This document shows positions 1 to 6,153 of a stretch of 12,714 nucleotides of DNA, one piece after another (position 1 is the first letter of the stretch; the number at the start of each line of letters is the position of its first letter). This DNA comes from an uncultured Coriobacteriales bacterium (GTDB taxonomy: Bacteria; Actinomycetota; Coriobacteriia; Coriobacteriales; Eggerthellaceae). The position numbers and the translations under genes were made by a program. The notes under the pieces were generated by a model. That model was not told the DNA's origin and searched no databases. It saw nothing but the letters and a program-made list of their open reading frames with translations. Location of the stretch: contig CAMPNZ010000040.1 of assembly GCA_946892075.1 (NCBI GenBank), forward strand, positions 1 to 12,714, given 5' to 3'.

Positions 1-45
1 GTTCTGCGTTAATAGAGTGTTACAGGTTAAGTGAGGTAAAAGCAT

Positions 46-1128
46 ATGCAAGAAGTAAGCATGCGCGCGAAATTGGAGAAAATTGTTGCAGCGTATGAAG
101 AGTTGCAGCAAAAAATGGGCGATCCGGCTGTTCTTGCCGATCAAAAGGAATATAACCGCCTTGCGAAAGAATACGCAAACCAAGGGCCGCTTGTGGAGCA
201 AGCGCGCTCGTATATCCAGGCAGAAGACGACTTAAAAGCTGCAAAAGAGATGCTTTCTGACCCCGATATGAAAGAGTTTGCGCAAGAGGAAATTGCGCGC
301 ATCGAGCAGCGTTTACCTGCTATTGAAGAAGACATCAAGTTCATGCTTATTCCGGTTGATCCGGCCGATGAAAAGGACATTATCGTTGAAATCCGCGCGG
401 GTGCGGGCGGCGATGAGGCGGGCATTTTTGCGGGCGATCTGTTCAAGATGTACGAGCGTTTTGCCCAGGAAAAGCACTGGAAAATTGAGCTTTTGGACGT
501 GTCGCCCTGCGATGCAGGCGGCTACAAAGAAATTCAGTTCAAAGTAAAAGGCGACCACGTGTATTCGGTTATGAAATTTGAATCGGGTGTGCACCGCGTG
601 CAGCGCGTTCCTAAAACAGAAAGTCAGGGGCGCATTCATACATCAACGGCAACGGTTGCGGTGCTTCCTGAGGCCGATGAAGTGGAAGTTGAAATTAATC
701 CGAGCGACCTACGAATTGATGTGTATCGCGCTGGAGGTCCTGGTGGACAGTGCGTTAACACTACCGACTCGGCAGTGCGCATTACACATATTCCTAGTGG
801 TTTAGTAGTACAATCGCAAGATCAAAAATCGCAGCTCCAAAACAAAATTGCAGCGATGGCGGTTTTGCGTGCGCGCTTGTACGATAAAATGCTGGCTGAA
901 CAGCAGGCGGCCGAAGGGCAGGAGCGTCGCAATCAAATTGGCACGGGTGATCGTTCGGAAAAAATTCGTACGTACAATGCCCCGCAAGATCGCGTGACGG
1001 ATCATCGTATCGGCTACAACGGAACGTATAACGGCGTGTTGTTGAGTGCGGGCGGCGCGGGTTTAGGCGAGCTGATTGTTGCGTTGCAGGCGGCCGATCG
1101 CGCAAAGAAACTGGAATCGTGCGTGTAG
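46..1128 (+). CDS. prfA: Peptide chain release factor 1 (RF1)
   Basis: Class I release factor that reads UAA and UAG in the ribosomal A site and triggers hydrolysis of peptidyl-tRNA. At 360 residues it matches the usual family length. The N-terminal helical domain is followed by the codon-recognition domain, with a P-x-T tripeptide at 189-191 (here PKT) inside HRVQRVPKTESQGRIHTS. The catalytic GGQ is at 233-235 in GGPGGQCVNTTDSAVR. The residue after GGQ is Cys, a position that varies between phyla. The ATG at 46 is preferred because GAGG at 33-36 sits 9 bases upstream. The ATG at 61 would give a family-like N-terminus (MRAKLEKIV) but has only a weak AAGAAG ahead of it. prmC follows 22 bases after the stop and is probably co-transcribed. 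Identification is very secure; the start is less so. Confidence 0.97.
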   Translation: MQEVSMRAKLEKIVAAYEELQQKMGDPAVLADQKEYNRLAKEYANQGPLVEQARSYIQAEDDLKAAKEMLSDPDMKEFAQEEIARIEQRLPAIEEDIKFMLIPVDPADEKDIIVEIRAGAGGDEAGIFAGDLFKMYERFAQEKHWKIELLDVSPCDAGGYKEIQFKVKGDHVYSVMKFESGVHRVQRVPKTESQGRIHTSTATVAVLPEADEVEVEINPSDLRIDVYRAGGPGGQCVNTTDSAVRITHIPSGLVVQSQDQKSQLQNKIAAMAVLRARLYDKMLAEQQAAEGQERRNQIGTGDRSEKIRTYNAPQDRVTDHRIGYNGTYNGVLLSAGGAGLGELIVALQAADRAKKLESCV

Positions 1129-1150
1129 TGTGCGCGCGTGTGTGGATTGA

Positions 1151-2170
1151 GTGTGCGGAGTGAGTAGCACCGTTGCGCAGGCGCTTTCCCAGGTAGAACA
1201 CGAAATTGCGCGCGCGTGTCCACATGCTCAGGCGAAAAGCGAAGCCCGCTTGTTGCTTGCTTGGGCGTGCAACATTGACAGCACGCGTGTGCCGTGCGAA
1301 ATGGCGCGGCTGGTGGCGCCCGATGAGGACGCACGCTTGCAGCAGGCGCTGGCGTTGCGCGTGCAGGGCGTTCCCGTGCAATACTGTACGGGGAAGGCGA
1401 ATTTTCGCTACTTGACGCTTGACATTACGCCACAGGTGCTTATTCCGCGTCCTGAAACCGAGCTGTTGGTAGACGAAGTGCTTGACGCGTGCAAATCGTT
1501 TGATGCGCATCGTTCGCGTATTTCGTCTAGCAACAATCAAGTACACGTTCCATCATTAAACATGCCTGCTCAGTGCAACAATAATAACACACAAACTCCG
1601 CGCTATACCATCGTAGATATGTGCACTGGTTCAGGCTGCATTGGTTTGTCGCTTGCGTATGAAAATCCGCACGTGCGCGTGCTGGCATGCGACATTTCTG
1701 CCGACGCGCTGCGCTGTGCTGCTTATAATGCGCAAACGCTGCATCTGGATGATCGTTTTTTGTGCTTTCAGGGTAATCTTGGGGAAGCACTTCGTGATGT
1801 TTTTGGAAAATCGCCTGATAACAAGCTTAAATTGCAGCCTGGCATGATTGATTGCGTGGTGTCGAACCCGCCGTACATTCCTCATGCGGAAATGGACACA
1901 CTGCCCTTTGACGTGCGCAATTTCGAACCAGCGCTGGCACTTGATGGCGGCGCTGATGGTCTTTCTGTGTTTTATCGCTTAGCGCCATGGAGCTTGCAGG
2001 TGTTGAAGCCGGGTGGCGTTTTTGTGTGTGAACTGCACGAAACCTGTTTAGAACAAGCGCAGAACTTTGCGTGTTCGGCGGGCTTTGAGCGCGTATCGAT
2101 ACGTCACGATTTAGCAGGTAAGCCGCGCATTTTGAAGGCATACAAGCCCACTGCCAGTCCATCTGCGTAA
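1151..2170 (+). CDS. prmC: Release factor glutamine N5-methyltransferase PrmC (HemK family)
   Basis: SAM-dependent methyltransferase that modifies the Gln of the GGQ motif in class I release factors (Gln235 in the RF1 next door), raising termination efficiency. Length is 339 residues, against about 280 in typical homologues. Visible landmarks are an N-terminal helical region ending near LIPRPETELLVDEVL (about 97-111), the SAM-binding loop VDMCTGSGCIG at 155-165, and the substrate-binding NPPY at 239-242. Between LIPRPETE and the SAM loop there is an extra stretch of roughly 25-30 residues rich in Asn, Ser and Gln, encoded by locally AT-rich DNA (about 1520-1600), probably a disordered loop. 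The GTG at 1151 is the earliest possible start because a TGA lies directly before it. GTG 1160 is an alternative, and neither has a strong ribosome binding site. The pairing with prfA is conserved in many bacteria. Confidence 0.95.
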   Translation: MCGVSSTVAQALSQVEHEIARACPHAQAKSEARLLLAWACNIDSTRVPCEMARLVAPDEDARLQQALALRVQGVPVQYCTGKANFRYLTLDITPQVLIPRPETELLVDEVLDACKSFDAHRSRISSSNNQVHVPSLNMPAQCNNNNTQTPRYTIVDMCTGSGCIGLSLAYENPHVRVLACDISADALRCAAYNAQTLHLDDRFLCFQGNLGEALRDVFGKSPDNKLKLQPGMIDCVVSNPPYIPHAEMDTLPFDVRNFEPALALDGGADGLSVFYRLAPWSLQVLKPGGVFVCELHETCLEQAQNFACSAGFERVSIRHDLAGKPRILKAYKPTASPSA

Positions 2171-2187
2171 TGCGTGCTGCATCATTA

Positions 2188-3021
2188 TTATGGTAAGCGC
2201 CACTGAATAGGGGTGCAACCGTGTTCTTGCAAGAAAGCGTTTGCTTGCGAAAAGGGACGAGAGCCGCGAAACGGCCGATACGTGTCGCTTGCACTGTGCC
2301 GCGCAGCAAGGGGAGAAGGGTGCTTCGCGCGCAACACAAGCATCGGTGTTTCCAGGTCATCAGCGATGTTTGCAGGCTGCGAGCATGCGACATTCCACAA
2401 TTCGCGTGACGCTTGTTCGCGTGAAGGCGCATCCGCGCACGACGGCACGTCACGTCGTTGTGCGTGCAGCGTTTTCAGCGCTTCGTTACACATTTCGTTT
2501 GCGAAATTTCCCCAGCAGCACACCACTTTTGGCTGCTTTTGAACCAGCGCGCACCGAAGAATTGCCTCGGTAACCGCACGCCAACCAAGGTTTTTATGGC
2601 TGTTCGCACACCCGCGTTTTACGCTTAGCGACGCATTCAACAGCAGCACACCCTGGTGTGCCCACGGCTCCAAATTTCCCTGCGAAGGAAGCGGAAGCTC
2701 CAGGTCGTCGTGCAGTTCCTTGAAAATGTTGCGAAGCGATGGCGGCACGCGAACGCCCGCGCGCACCGAAAACGCAAGCCCGTTCGCCTGACGTTCGCCA
2801 TGGTAGGGGTCTTGCCCGATGATGATTACTTTCATCTGTTCAGGTGCGCACATATCCAGCGCTGCAAAGCGTTCAGTCTCAGGCGGACAAATGGATGTGC
2901 CCGCGCTCCTTTGCTGATGCAGTGCGGCGTTAATGAGCGCCATACTGCGTTTGACGTGCTGTTTGTCGCTATCAAGCAAGCGCGAAAGCCACGCGCGCGG
3001 CATTTGAGCATCACAGGTCAT
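2188..3021 (-). CDS. ung: Uracil-DNA glycosylase, family 1
   Basis: Base-excision repair enzyme that removes uracil from DNA after cytosine deamination or dUTP incorporation. With the chosen start it has 277 residues, against about 225-230 for common UNG proteins. Motif 1, GQDPYHG, is at 69-75 with catalytic Asp71 and Tyr73. The uracil-stacking Phe is in GLAFSV (Phe84), the uracil-reading Asn in LLLNAS (Asn129), and the catalytic His with the minor-groove Leu loop in HPSPLA (His234, Leu238). Extra length lies between the WGNFA strand (about 170) and HPSPL, and in about 7 added residues between HPSPL and the C-terminal PFSQAN. I chose the ATG at 3021 because AGGAG lies 7 bases upstream. The frame stays open to 3288, but that part has no UNG character. 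The gene converges on prmC with only 17 bases between the stop codons and no obvious terminator. Confidence 0.95.
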   Translation of the reverse strand: MTCDAQMPRAWLSRLLDSDKQHVKRSMALINAALHQQRSAGTSICPPETERFAALDMCAPEQMKVIIIGQDPYHGERQANGLAFSVRAGVRVPPSLRNIFKELHDDLELPLPSQGNLEPWAHQGVLLLNASLSVKRGCANSHKNLGWRAVTEAILRCALVQKQPKVVCCWGNFANEMCNEALKTLHAQRRDVPSCADAPSREQASRELWNVACSQPANIADDLETPMLVLRAKHPSPLAARHSASDTYRPFRGSRPFSQANAFLQEHGCTPIQWRLP

Positions 3022-3065
3022 GCAATCTCCTTCGGTGCGCATCAGGGTGGGGAACATACAGGCAT

Positions 3066-3074
3066 AGTATAGCA
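3066..3074 (-). promoter_or_regulatory. Probable ung promoter, extended -10
   Basis: Read on the minus strand the sequence is TGCTATACT, a TGn extension plus a 5/6 match to TATAAT. Its end lies about 45 bases upstream of the ung start, giving a leader of roughly 38 bases. No good -35 hexamer is visible at 16-18 bases spacing, which is acceptable for an extended -10 promoter. Inferred from sequence only. Confidence 0.45.
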
Positions 3075-3228
3075 AGATGGCTGCGTCAGTGCTGAATGGG
3101 GGGTTACGTTTCTGCTTGCTTTCGCCGCTGCGCATTGCGTGGCCGTACGCGCGCGTGTTCGTTCTCGCGTAGTTCCATGACAGTGCGGATTTGCGTCTTC
3201 GTATGAACAGGGAAAATGCAATTCTGAG

Positions 3229-3241
3229 CCTTATAATAAGG
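3229..3241. promoter_or_regulatory. Palindrome containing a consensus -10 (TATAAT)
   Basis: CCTTATAATAAGG is a perfect 6-bp inverted repeat around one central A at 3235, and it contains an exact TATAAT at 3232-3237 on the plus strand. The symmetry could be an operator overlapping a -10, or chance in AT-rich DNA. There is no recognisable -35 at 16-18 bases spacing. If active on the plus strand it would give tig a second, longer leader of about 260 bases. Confidence 0.25.
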
Positions 3242-3386
3242 GGAGATTTTCTGTTTGTGCCCGTTCGCCCTTGTGCTCGTGCCCGCAATCGCGCACCATC
3301 CGTTCCCGAAATCGCGCGCCGCTTATCCGTAAAACTTATGCACTCTTTTTTTATTTTTCAATCTGCTTTTATTACGACACCGAGTG

Positions 3387-3395
3387 TGCGATAAT
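3387..3395 (+). promoter_or_regulatory. tig: Probable tig promoter, extended -10 with upstream T-tract
   Basis: TGCGATAAT is a TGn extension followed by GATAAT (5/6 to consensus). A start near 3402 would give a leader of about 98 bases. The -35 region (about 3367-3372, TTTTAT) is poor. A run of seven T, one A and five T (3346-3358) falls where an UP element would sit for this start site. The placement is an inference. Confidence 0.5.
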
Positions 3396-3500
3396 TCAAC
3401 ATTGATATGCGGGTGGTGCTTGTATGCACGCGCCTTTGCACATGGCGGGCATTACACGCCCTAAAACGCCCTTATATGTTGGAAAAATGGAGGAACGTAA

Positions 3501-5018
3501 TTGAAGACTTCTGCAGAGACACTCGAGAACAATATTGCAAAAGTGTCAGTAACACTCGATGCCGACCAGGTGTCACAAGCATTCAAAAAGGAATACAAAG
3601 AAATTGCCGGCAAGTATAATTTTCCGGGTTTTCGCCGTGGAAAAGCACCTCGTGCCGTCATCAATTCGATGTGGGGTGCCGAAGCTATCGCAGCTCAGGT
3701 AACGGAAAACCTGGTAAATGACAACCACGCTGTTGCGGTTGATGAGTGCAATTTGTTCCCCATTGGTGCGCCCAAATTCGACGATAAACAGCCTATTCTT
3801 GCGCAAGACGGCAAAGAGCTTAGTTTCAGCTTCGAAATTGAGTTGAAGCCTCATTTTGAGCTTTCAAGCTACGACCCCGTAACTATCGAAGTTCCTGCCG
3901 AGAAGGTGTCTGACGACGCAGTTCAGCGCGAAATCGATTCGATTGTTGCCATGTATTCAACCTACGAAGAGGCGTCAAGCGCTACAAAAGCCAAAGAAGG
4001 CATGTCGCTTGACATCGAAGTGAAAGCCACCGACGACAAGAAGAAGCCGGTTGCGGCGCTGTCATCGGATACGCGCTCGTATGTGTTGGGTTCAAATACG
4101 CTAAGCGAGGCGTTCGACAAGGCACTGGTTGGCTTAAAGAAGGACGAGAAAGCAAGCGTTGAGATTGCTATCAACGAAGATAGCAAAGCGCCGTTCGACC
4201 AATTCATTGGCAAAACGAAGAAAATCGTGCTTGATGTGAAAGTGAAAGCTATCAAAAAGAAGCAAGAACCGCAGCTGACCGACGAGTTTGTGTCGAAGAA
4301 TTTCGGGCACAAAAACGAGGCTGAACTGCGTGAATTTATTTTGAAGATGCTCCAGGAACAGCATGAACAGATGCTTCCACAAATTCGCGACAACCGCATG
4401 CTTGACGCACTTGCTGCGCGCCTTGAGGGAGAACTTCCTGAAAGCATGGTTGCTTCTTACAAAGAGCAAATTTACAAGAACCTGTTTACGCAGCTGCAGC
4501 AGCAGGGCGCAACGCTTGACCAGTATATGCAGGCTCAGGGTATTACGTCTGCCCAGTTGCACGACGATGTTGCCGAGCAAGCGCAAGAGCGTCTGCGTCA
4601 AGATTTAGCGCTTGATGCGTGGGCTGCTCACAACAAGTTTACGGTATCAGATGAAGATGTTTCTGCTGAGTTCGATAAAAGCGCTGTTGAGAACCCGCGT
4701 GCGTTTGAGGCTGCGTGGCGTCGCGAAGGCAAGTTGCACCTGGTACGCGAAGGAGTTCTGCGTCAGAAGGCAGTTGCTTCGGTTGAAGAAACGCTGTTGA
4801 CGGTAGAAGAGTCCAAGAAGAAACCTGCTGCGAAGAAAGCGGCTGCTAAGAGCGGCGCTAAGAAAACAGCTGAAAAAGCCGAGAAGGCCGAAAAAGCGCC
4901 TGCTAAGAAGCCTGCTGCGAAGAAAGCGGCTGCTAAGAAAGATGACGCGAAGAGCGCCAGCACAAAAGCTGCTCCTAAGAAAACGGCAGCTAAATCGAGT
5001 GCCTCACGTTCTAAATAA
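3501..5018 (+). CDS. tig: Trigger factor with a Lys/Ala-rich C-terminal tail
   Basis: Ribosome-bound chaperone and peptidyl-prolyl isomerase that receives nascent chains at the exit tunnel. The N-terminal ribosome-binding domain carries the signature GFRRGKAP at 43-50, matching GFRxGKxP. The FKBP-type domain spans roughly 155-255, followed by the helical C-terminal chaperone domain to about 435. The protein is 505 residues, against about 430 in E. coli. The excess is a tail at 438-505 made almost entirely of Lys, Ala, Glu, Pro and Ser, resembling histone H1-like basic tails. The tail DNA has an internal duplication (4818-4850 and 4905-4937). Translation starts at TTG 3501, supported by GGAGG at 3489-3493 with 7 bases spacing. 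It is transcribed toward clpP but followed by a strong terminator, so read-through or a separate clpP promoter is required. Confidence 0.96.
   Translation: MKTSAETLENNIAKVSVTLDADQVSQAFKKEYKEIAGKYNFPGFRRGKAPRAVINSMWGAEAIAAQVTENLVNDNHAVAVDECNLFPIGAPKFDDKQPILAQDGKELSFSFEIELKPHFELSSYDPVTIEVPAEKVSDDAVQREIDSIVAMYSTYEEASSATKAKEGMSLDIEVKATDDKKKPVAALSSDTRSYVLGSNTLSEAFDKALVGLKKDEKASVEIAINEDSKAPFDQFIGKTKKIVLDVKVKAIKKKQEPQLTDEFVSKNFGHKNEAELREFILKMLQEQHEQMLPQIRDNRMLDALAARLEGELPESMVASYKEQIYKNLFTQLQQQGATLDQYMQAQGITSAQLHDDVAEQAQERLRQDLALDAWAAHNKFTVSDEDVSAEFDKSAVENPRAFEAAWRREGKLHLVREGVLRQKAVASVEETLLTVEESKKKPAAKKAAAKSGAKKTAEKAEKAEKAPAKKPAAKKAAAKKDDAKSASTKAAPKKTAAKSSASRSK
4818..4850 (+). repeat. Internal direct repeat in tig tail, copy 1
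   Basis: A 33-base segment encoding KKPAAKKAAAK, repeated at 4905-4937 with a single synonymous difference (AAA against AAG). The near identity, including wobble positions, points to a recent duplication or recombination within the tail rather than independent codon choice. Confidence 0.85.
4905..4937 (+). repeat. Internal direct repeat in tig tail, copy 2
   Basis: Second copy of the 33-base KKPAAKKAAAK-encoding segment, in frame with the first and 32/33 identical. The starts of the copies are 87 bases apart, so unequal recombination would remove or add 29 codons without changing frame. Confidence 0.85.
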
Positions 5019-5035
5019 GCACCATTCACAACGAA

Positions 5036-5074
5036 GCAGCGGGCGCACTCACCTGAGAGGCGTCCGTTGTTTTT
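5036..5074 (+). terminator. Intrinsic terminator downstream of tig
   Basis: GCAGCGGGCGC (5036-5046) pairs with GCGTCCGTTGT (5060-5070) to form an 11-bp stem including three G-U wobbles. CTC/GAG can extend it inward around an ACCT loop. Five T follow at 5070-5074. It starts 17 bases after the tig stop and lies 90 bases before clpP. Confidence 0.88.
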
Positions 5075-5089
5075 ATACAGAAGCTGTTT

Positions 5090-5141
5090 ACACAGAAGTT
5101 TTACACAGAAGTTTTACACAGAAGTTTTACACAGAAGTTTT
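5090..5141 (+). repeat. 13-bp tandem repeat, four perfect copies, upstream of clpP
   Basis: The unit ACACAGAAGTTTT occurs four times without mismatch at 5090, 5103, 5116 and 5129. A degenerate unit (ATACAGAAGCTGTTT) lies just before at 5075-5089. The array sits between the tig terminator and the clpP ribosome binding site. Every junction contains TTTACA, a 5/6 match to a -35 hexamer, but no good -10 follows at proper spacing (TTTTAT at 5138-5143 is a weak candidate). There are no unique spacers, so it is not a CRISPR array. Confidence 0.95.
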
Positions 5142-5163
5142 ATGCGAGAAGAAAGGAAGTACG

Positions 5164-5814
5164 ATGGCACAATTTGAACCAAGCTCTTTGTCGGCTAGCG
5201 CTGTACACGCTACCAAAGGCGCGCTTATTCCTTATGTTATTGAGCAGTCGCCTCGCGGAGAGCGTAGCTACGACATCTATTCGCGCCTGTTGAAAGACCG
5301 TATCATTTTCTTGGGCGAGGCAATTGATGACAACGTTGCAAATTCGATTGTAGCGCAGTTGCTTCTTCTGGAAAGCGCTGATCCCGATAAGGATATTTCG
5401 CTGTACATCAATTCGCCCGGAGGATCGGTAAGCGCTGGCTTGGCAATTCTTGACACGATGAACTTCATCAAGTGCGACGTGTCGACCATTTGCATGGGCA
5501 TGGCTGCTTCCATGGGCGCGGTGCTGCTGTCAGCTGGTACGAAAGGCAAGCGCCTTATGTTGCCAAACGCAACCGTGATGATTCATCAGCCTTCTGGTGG
5601 CGCGCAAGGTCAGCAAACTGAAATTGCTATTATGGCAGAACAAATTCTGAAAACACGCGCTCGCTTGAACCAGATTCTTGCTGATAATTGCGGCAGAAAG
5701 CTTGACGACGTACAGAAAGATACCGAACGCGACAACTGGCTTGATGCTGACGAAGCGCTTGCGTATGGCATTGTTGATAAAATTACTGCTTCGCGCAGCG
5801 CTCTTACAAATTAA
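5164..5814 (+). CDS. clpP: ATP-dependent Clp protease proteolytic subunit
   Basis: Serine peptidase that forms the double-ring degradation chamber and works with AAA+ unfoldases such as the ClpX encoded downstream. Length is 216 residues, normal for bacterial ClpP including a short propeptide. The N-terminal LIPYVIEQSPRGERSYDIYSRLL is the standard opening. The nucleophile Ser116 is in MGMAASMGA, His141 in MIHQPSGG, and Asp190 in DTERDNW, giving a complete catalytic triad. The oxyanion-loop SPGGSVSAG is also present. The ATG at 5164 is supported by AAAGGAAG about 5 bases upstream. The same frame is open back through the tandem repeats to 4942, but that overlaps tig and is not needed for a full-length ClpP. 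No CtsR-type GGTCAAA heptads are visible upstream. There is one ClpP gene in the window; a second paralogue elsewhere cannot be excluded. Confidence 0.97.
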   Translation: MAQFEPSSLSASAVHATKGALIPYVIEQSPRGERSYDIYSRLLKDRIIFLGEAIDDNVANSIVAQLLLLESADPDKDISLYINSPGGSVSAGLAILDTMNFIKCDVSTICMGMAASMGAVLLSAGTKGKRLMLPNATVMIHQPSGGAQGQQTEIAIMAEQILKTRARLNQILADNCGRKLDDVQKDTERDNWLDADEALAYGIVDKITASRSALTN

Positions 5815-6153
5815 AAGAACAAATAATAACGCCGCCTGAATGCGATGACTTCGCTTGGGTTGCGAGTGCGCTGGTAGGGCGCGGGGAACGTGGGTGCGGC
5901 GCAGATGGCGCGCGCAGCGGTTGGTGCGGCGTGTGGCGTGCTTGATGCAGGGACGCGCGCTGCAAGGCCGCTGGAACGTGCGCCGTTTATCAGGCTGTCC
6001 ATGTGTTTCCGCGTGATTGCGTTCCCGCGTTGCACTGGTGCCTACTTGTGTGCCGCCTGCATGCGTTCCCACGCCCCGCGTTGCGTGGATTGCGTGCATG
6101 TGTTCCCACGTTCCCGCGTTGCACGTGCTTACGTACACAGATGAGGAGATAAG
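5815..6153. other. 339-base GC-rich gap between clpP and clpX
   Basis: clpP and clpX are usually close together, so a gap of this size is notable. No open frame here resembles a protein I know. Near the clpP stop, short inverted elements occur (GCGA at 5842-5845, TCGC at 5851-5854, GCGA at 5862-5865) that could form alternative small hairpins, but no T-run follows. The right half holds three diverged GCGTTCCC-type repeat copies. No convincing -10 element precedes clpX, so co-transcription from clpP is possible. Confidence 0.6.
6000..6132 (+). repeat. Three diverged copies of a 30-45 base GC-rich repeat
   Basis: Copies begin at about 6000, 6060 and 6097, each opening with CATG(T/C)GTT and containing a CCCGCGTTGC or CCCCGCGTTGC core. 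The outer two share an exact 16-base block, CGTTCCCGCGTTGCAC, at 6020-6035 and 6109-6124. The middle copy is closest to the third in its first half (GTTCCCACG). The array ends about 10 bases before the clpX ribosome binding site. Confidence 0.7.

Larger units (their letters stand above)
3022..3500. other. 479-base divergent intergenic region between ung and tig
   Basis: This stretch separates two divergent genes and shows no convincing coding sequence: its open frames have no family resemblance. It holds the ung extended -10 (3066-3074), a palindrome CCTTATAATAAGG (3229-3241), a T-tract (3346-3358), the probable tig -10 (3387-3395) and the roughly 98-base tig leader. The leader contains only a weak hairpin (GGGC/GCCC around a 7-base loop, about 3447-3461). 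I found no tRNA, known riboswitch or convincing terminator stem before the T-tract. Confidence 0.6.

Noticed and set aside
1..45. End of an upstream gene at the left edge
   Set aside because: Short open frames end at 12 and 34, but too few codons are visible to choose one or name it.
794..1546. 250-codon open frame on the minus strand across prfA/prmC
   Set aside because: It lies antisense to two secure genes, and its Arg/His-rich translation has no recognisable family features.
3022..3288. In-frame N-terminal extension of ung by 89 codons
   Set aside because: The added sequence is basic, unlike any UNG N-terminus, and would cover the extended -10 promoter. The ATG at 3021 has an AGGAG at ideal spacing.
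3341..3358. T-tract as an intrinsic terminator
   Set aside because: I found no stable GC-rich stem directly upstream on either strand.
5090..5141. Tandem repeats as a CRISPR array
   Set aside because: The units are directly adjacent with no spacers and are only 13 bp long.
4942..5163. Upstream in-frame extension of clpP running through the tandem repeats
   Set aside because: It overlaps the end of tig in another frame and crosses the terminator. The ATG at 5164 gives a normal-length ClpP with a good ribosome binding site.
5530..6138. 202-codon minus-strand open frame across clpP end and the clpP-clpX gap
   Set aside because: Half of it is antisense to clpP, the rest translates repeat DNA into His/Arg/Thr-rich sequence, and no ribosome binding site is evident.
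5890..6144. 84-codon plus-strand open frame in the clpP-clpX gap
   Set aside because: Composition follows the GC-rich repeats, there is no convincing ribosome binding site and no family resemblance. A small gene is not excluded, but I cannot support one.
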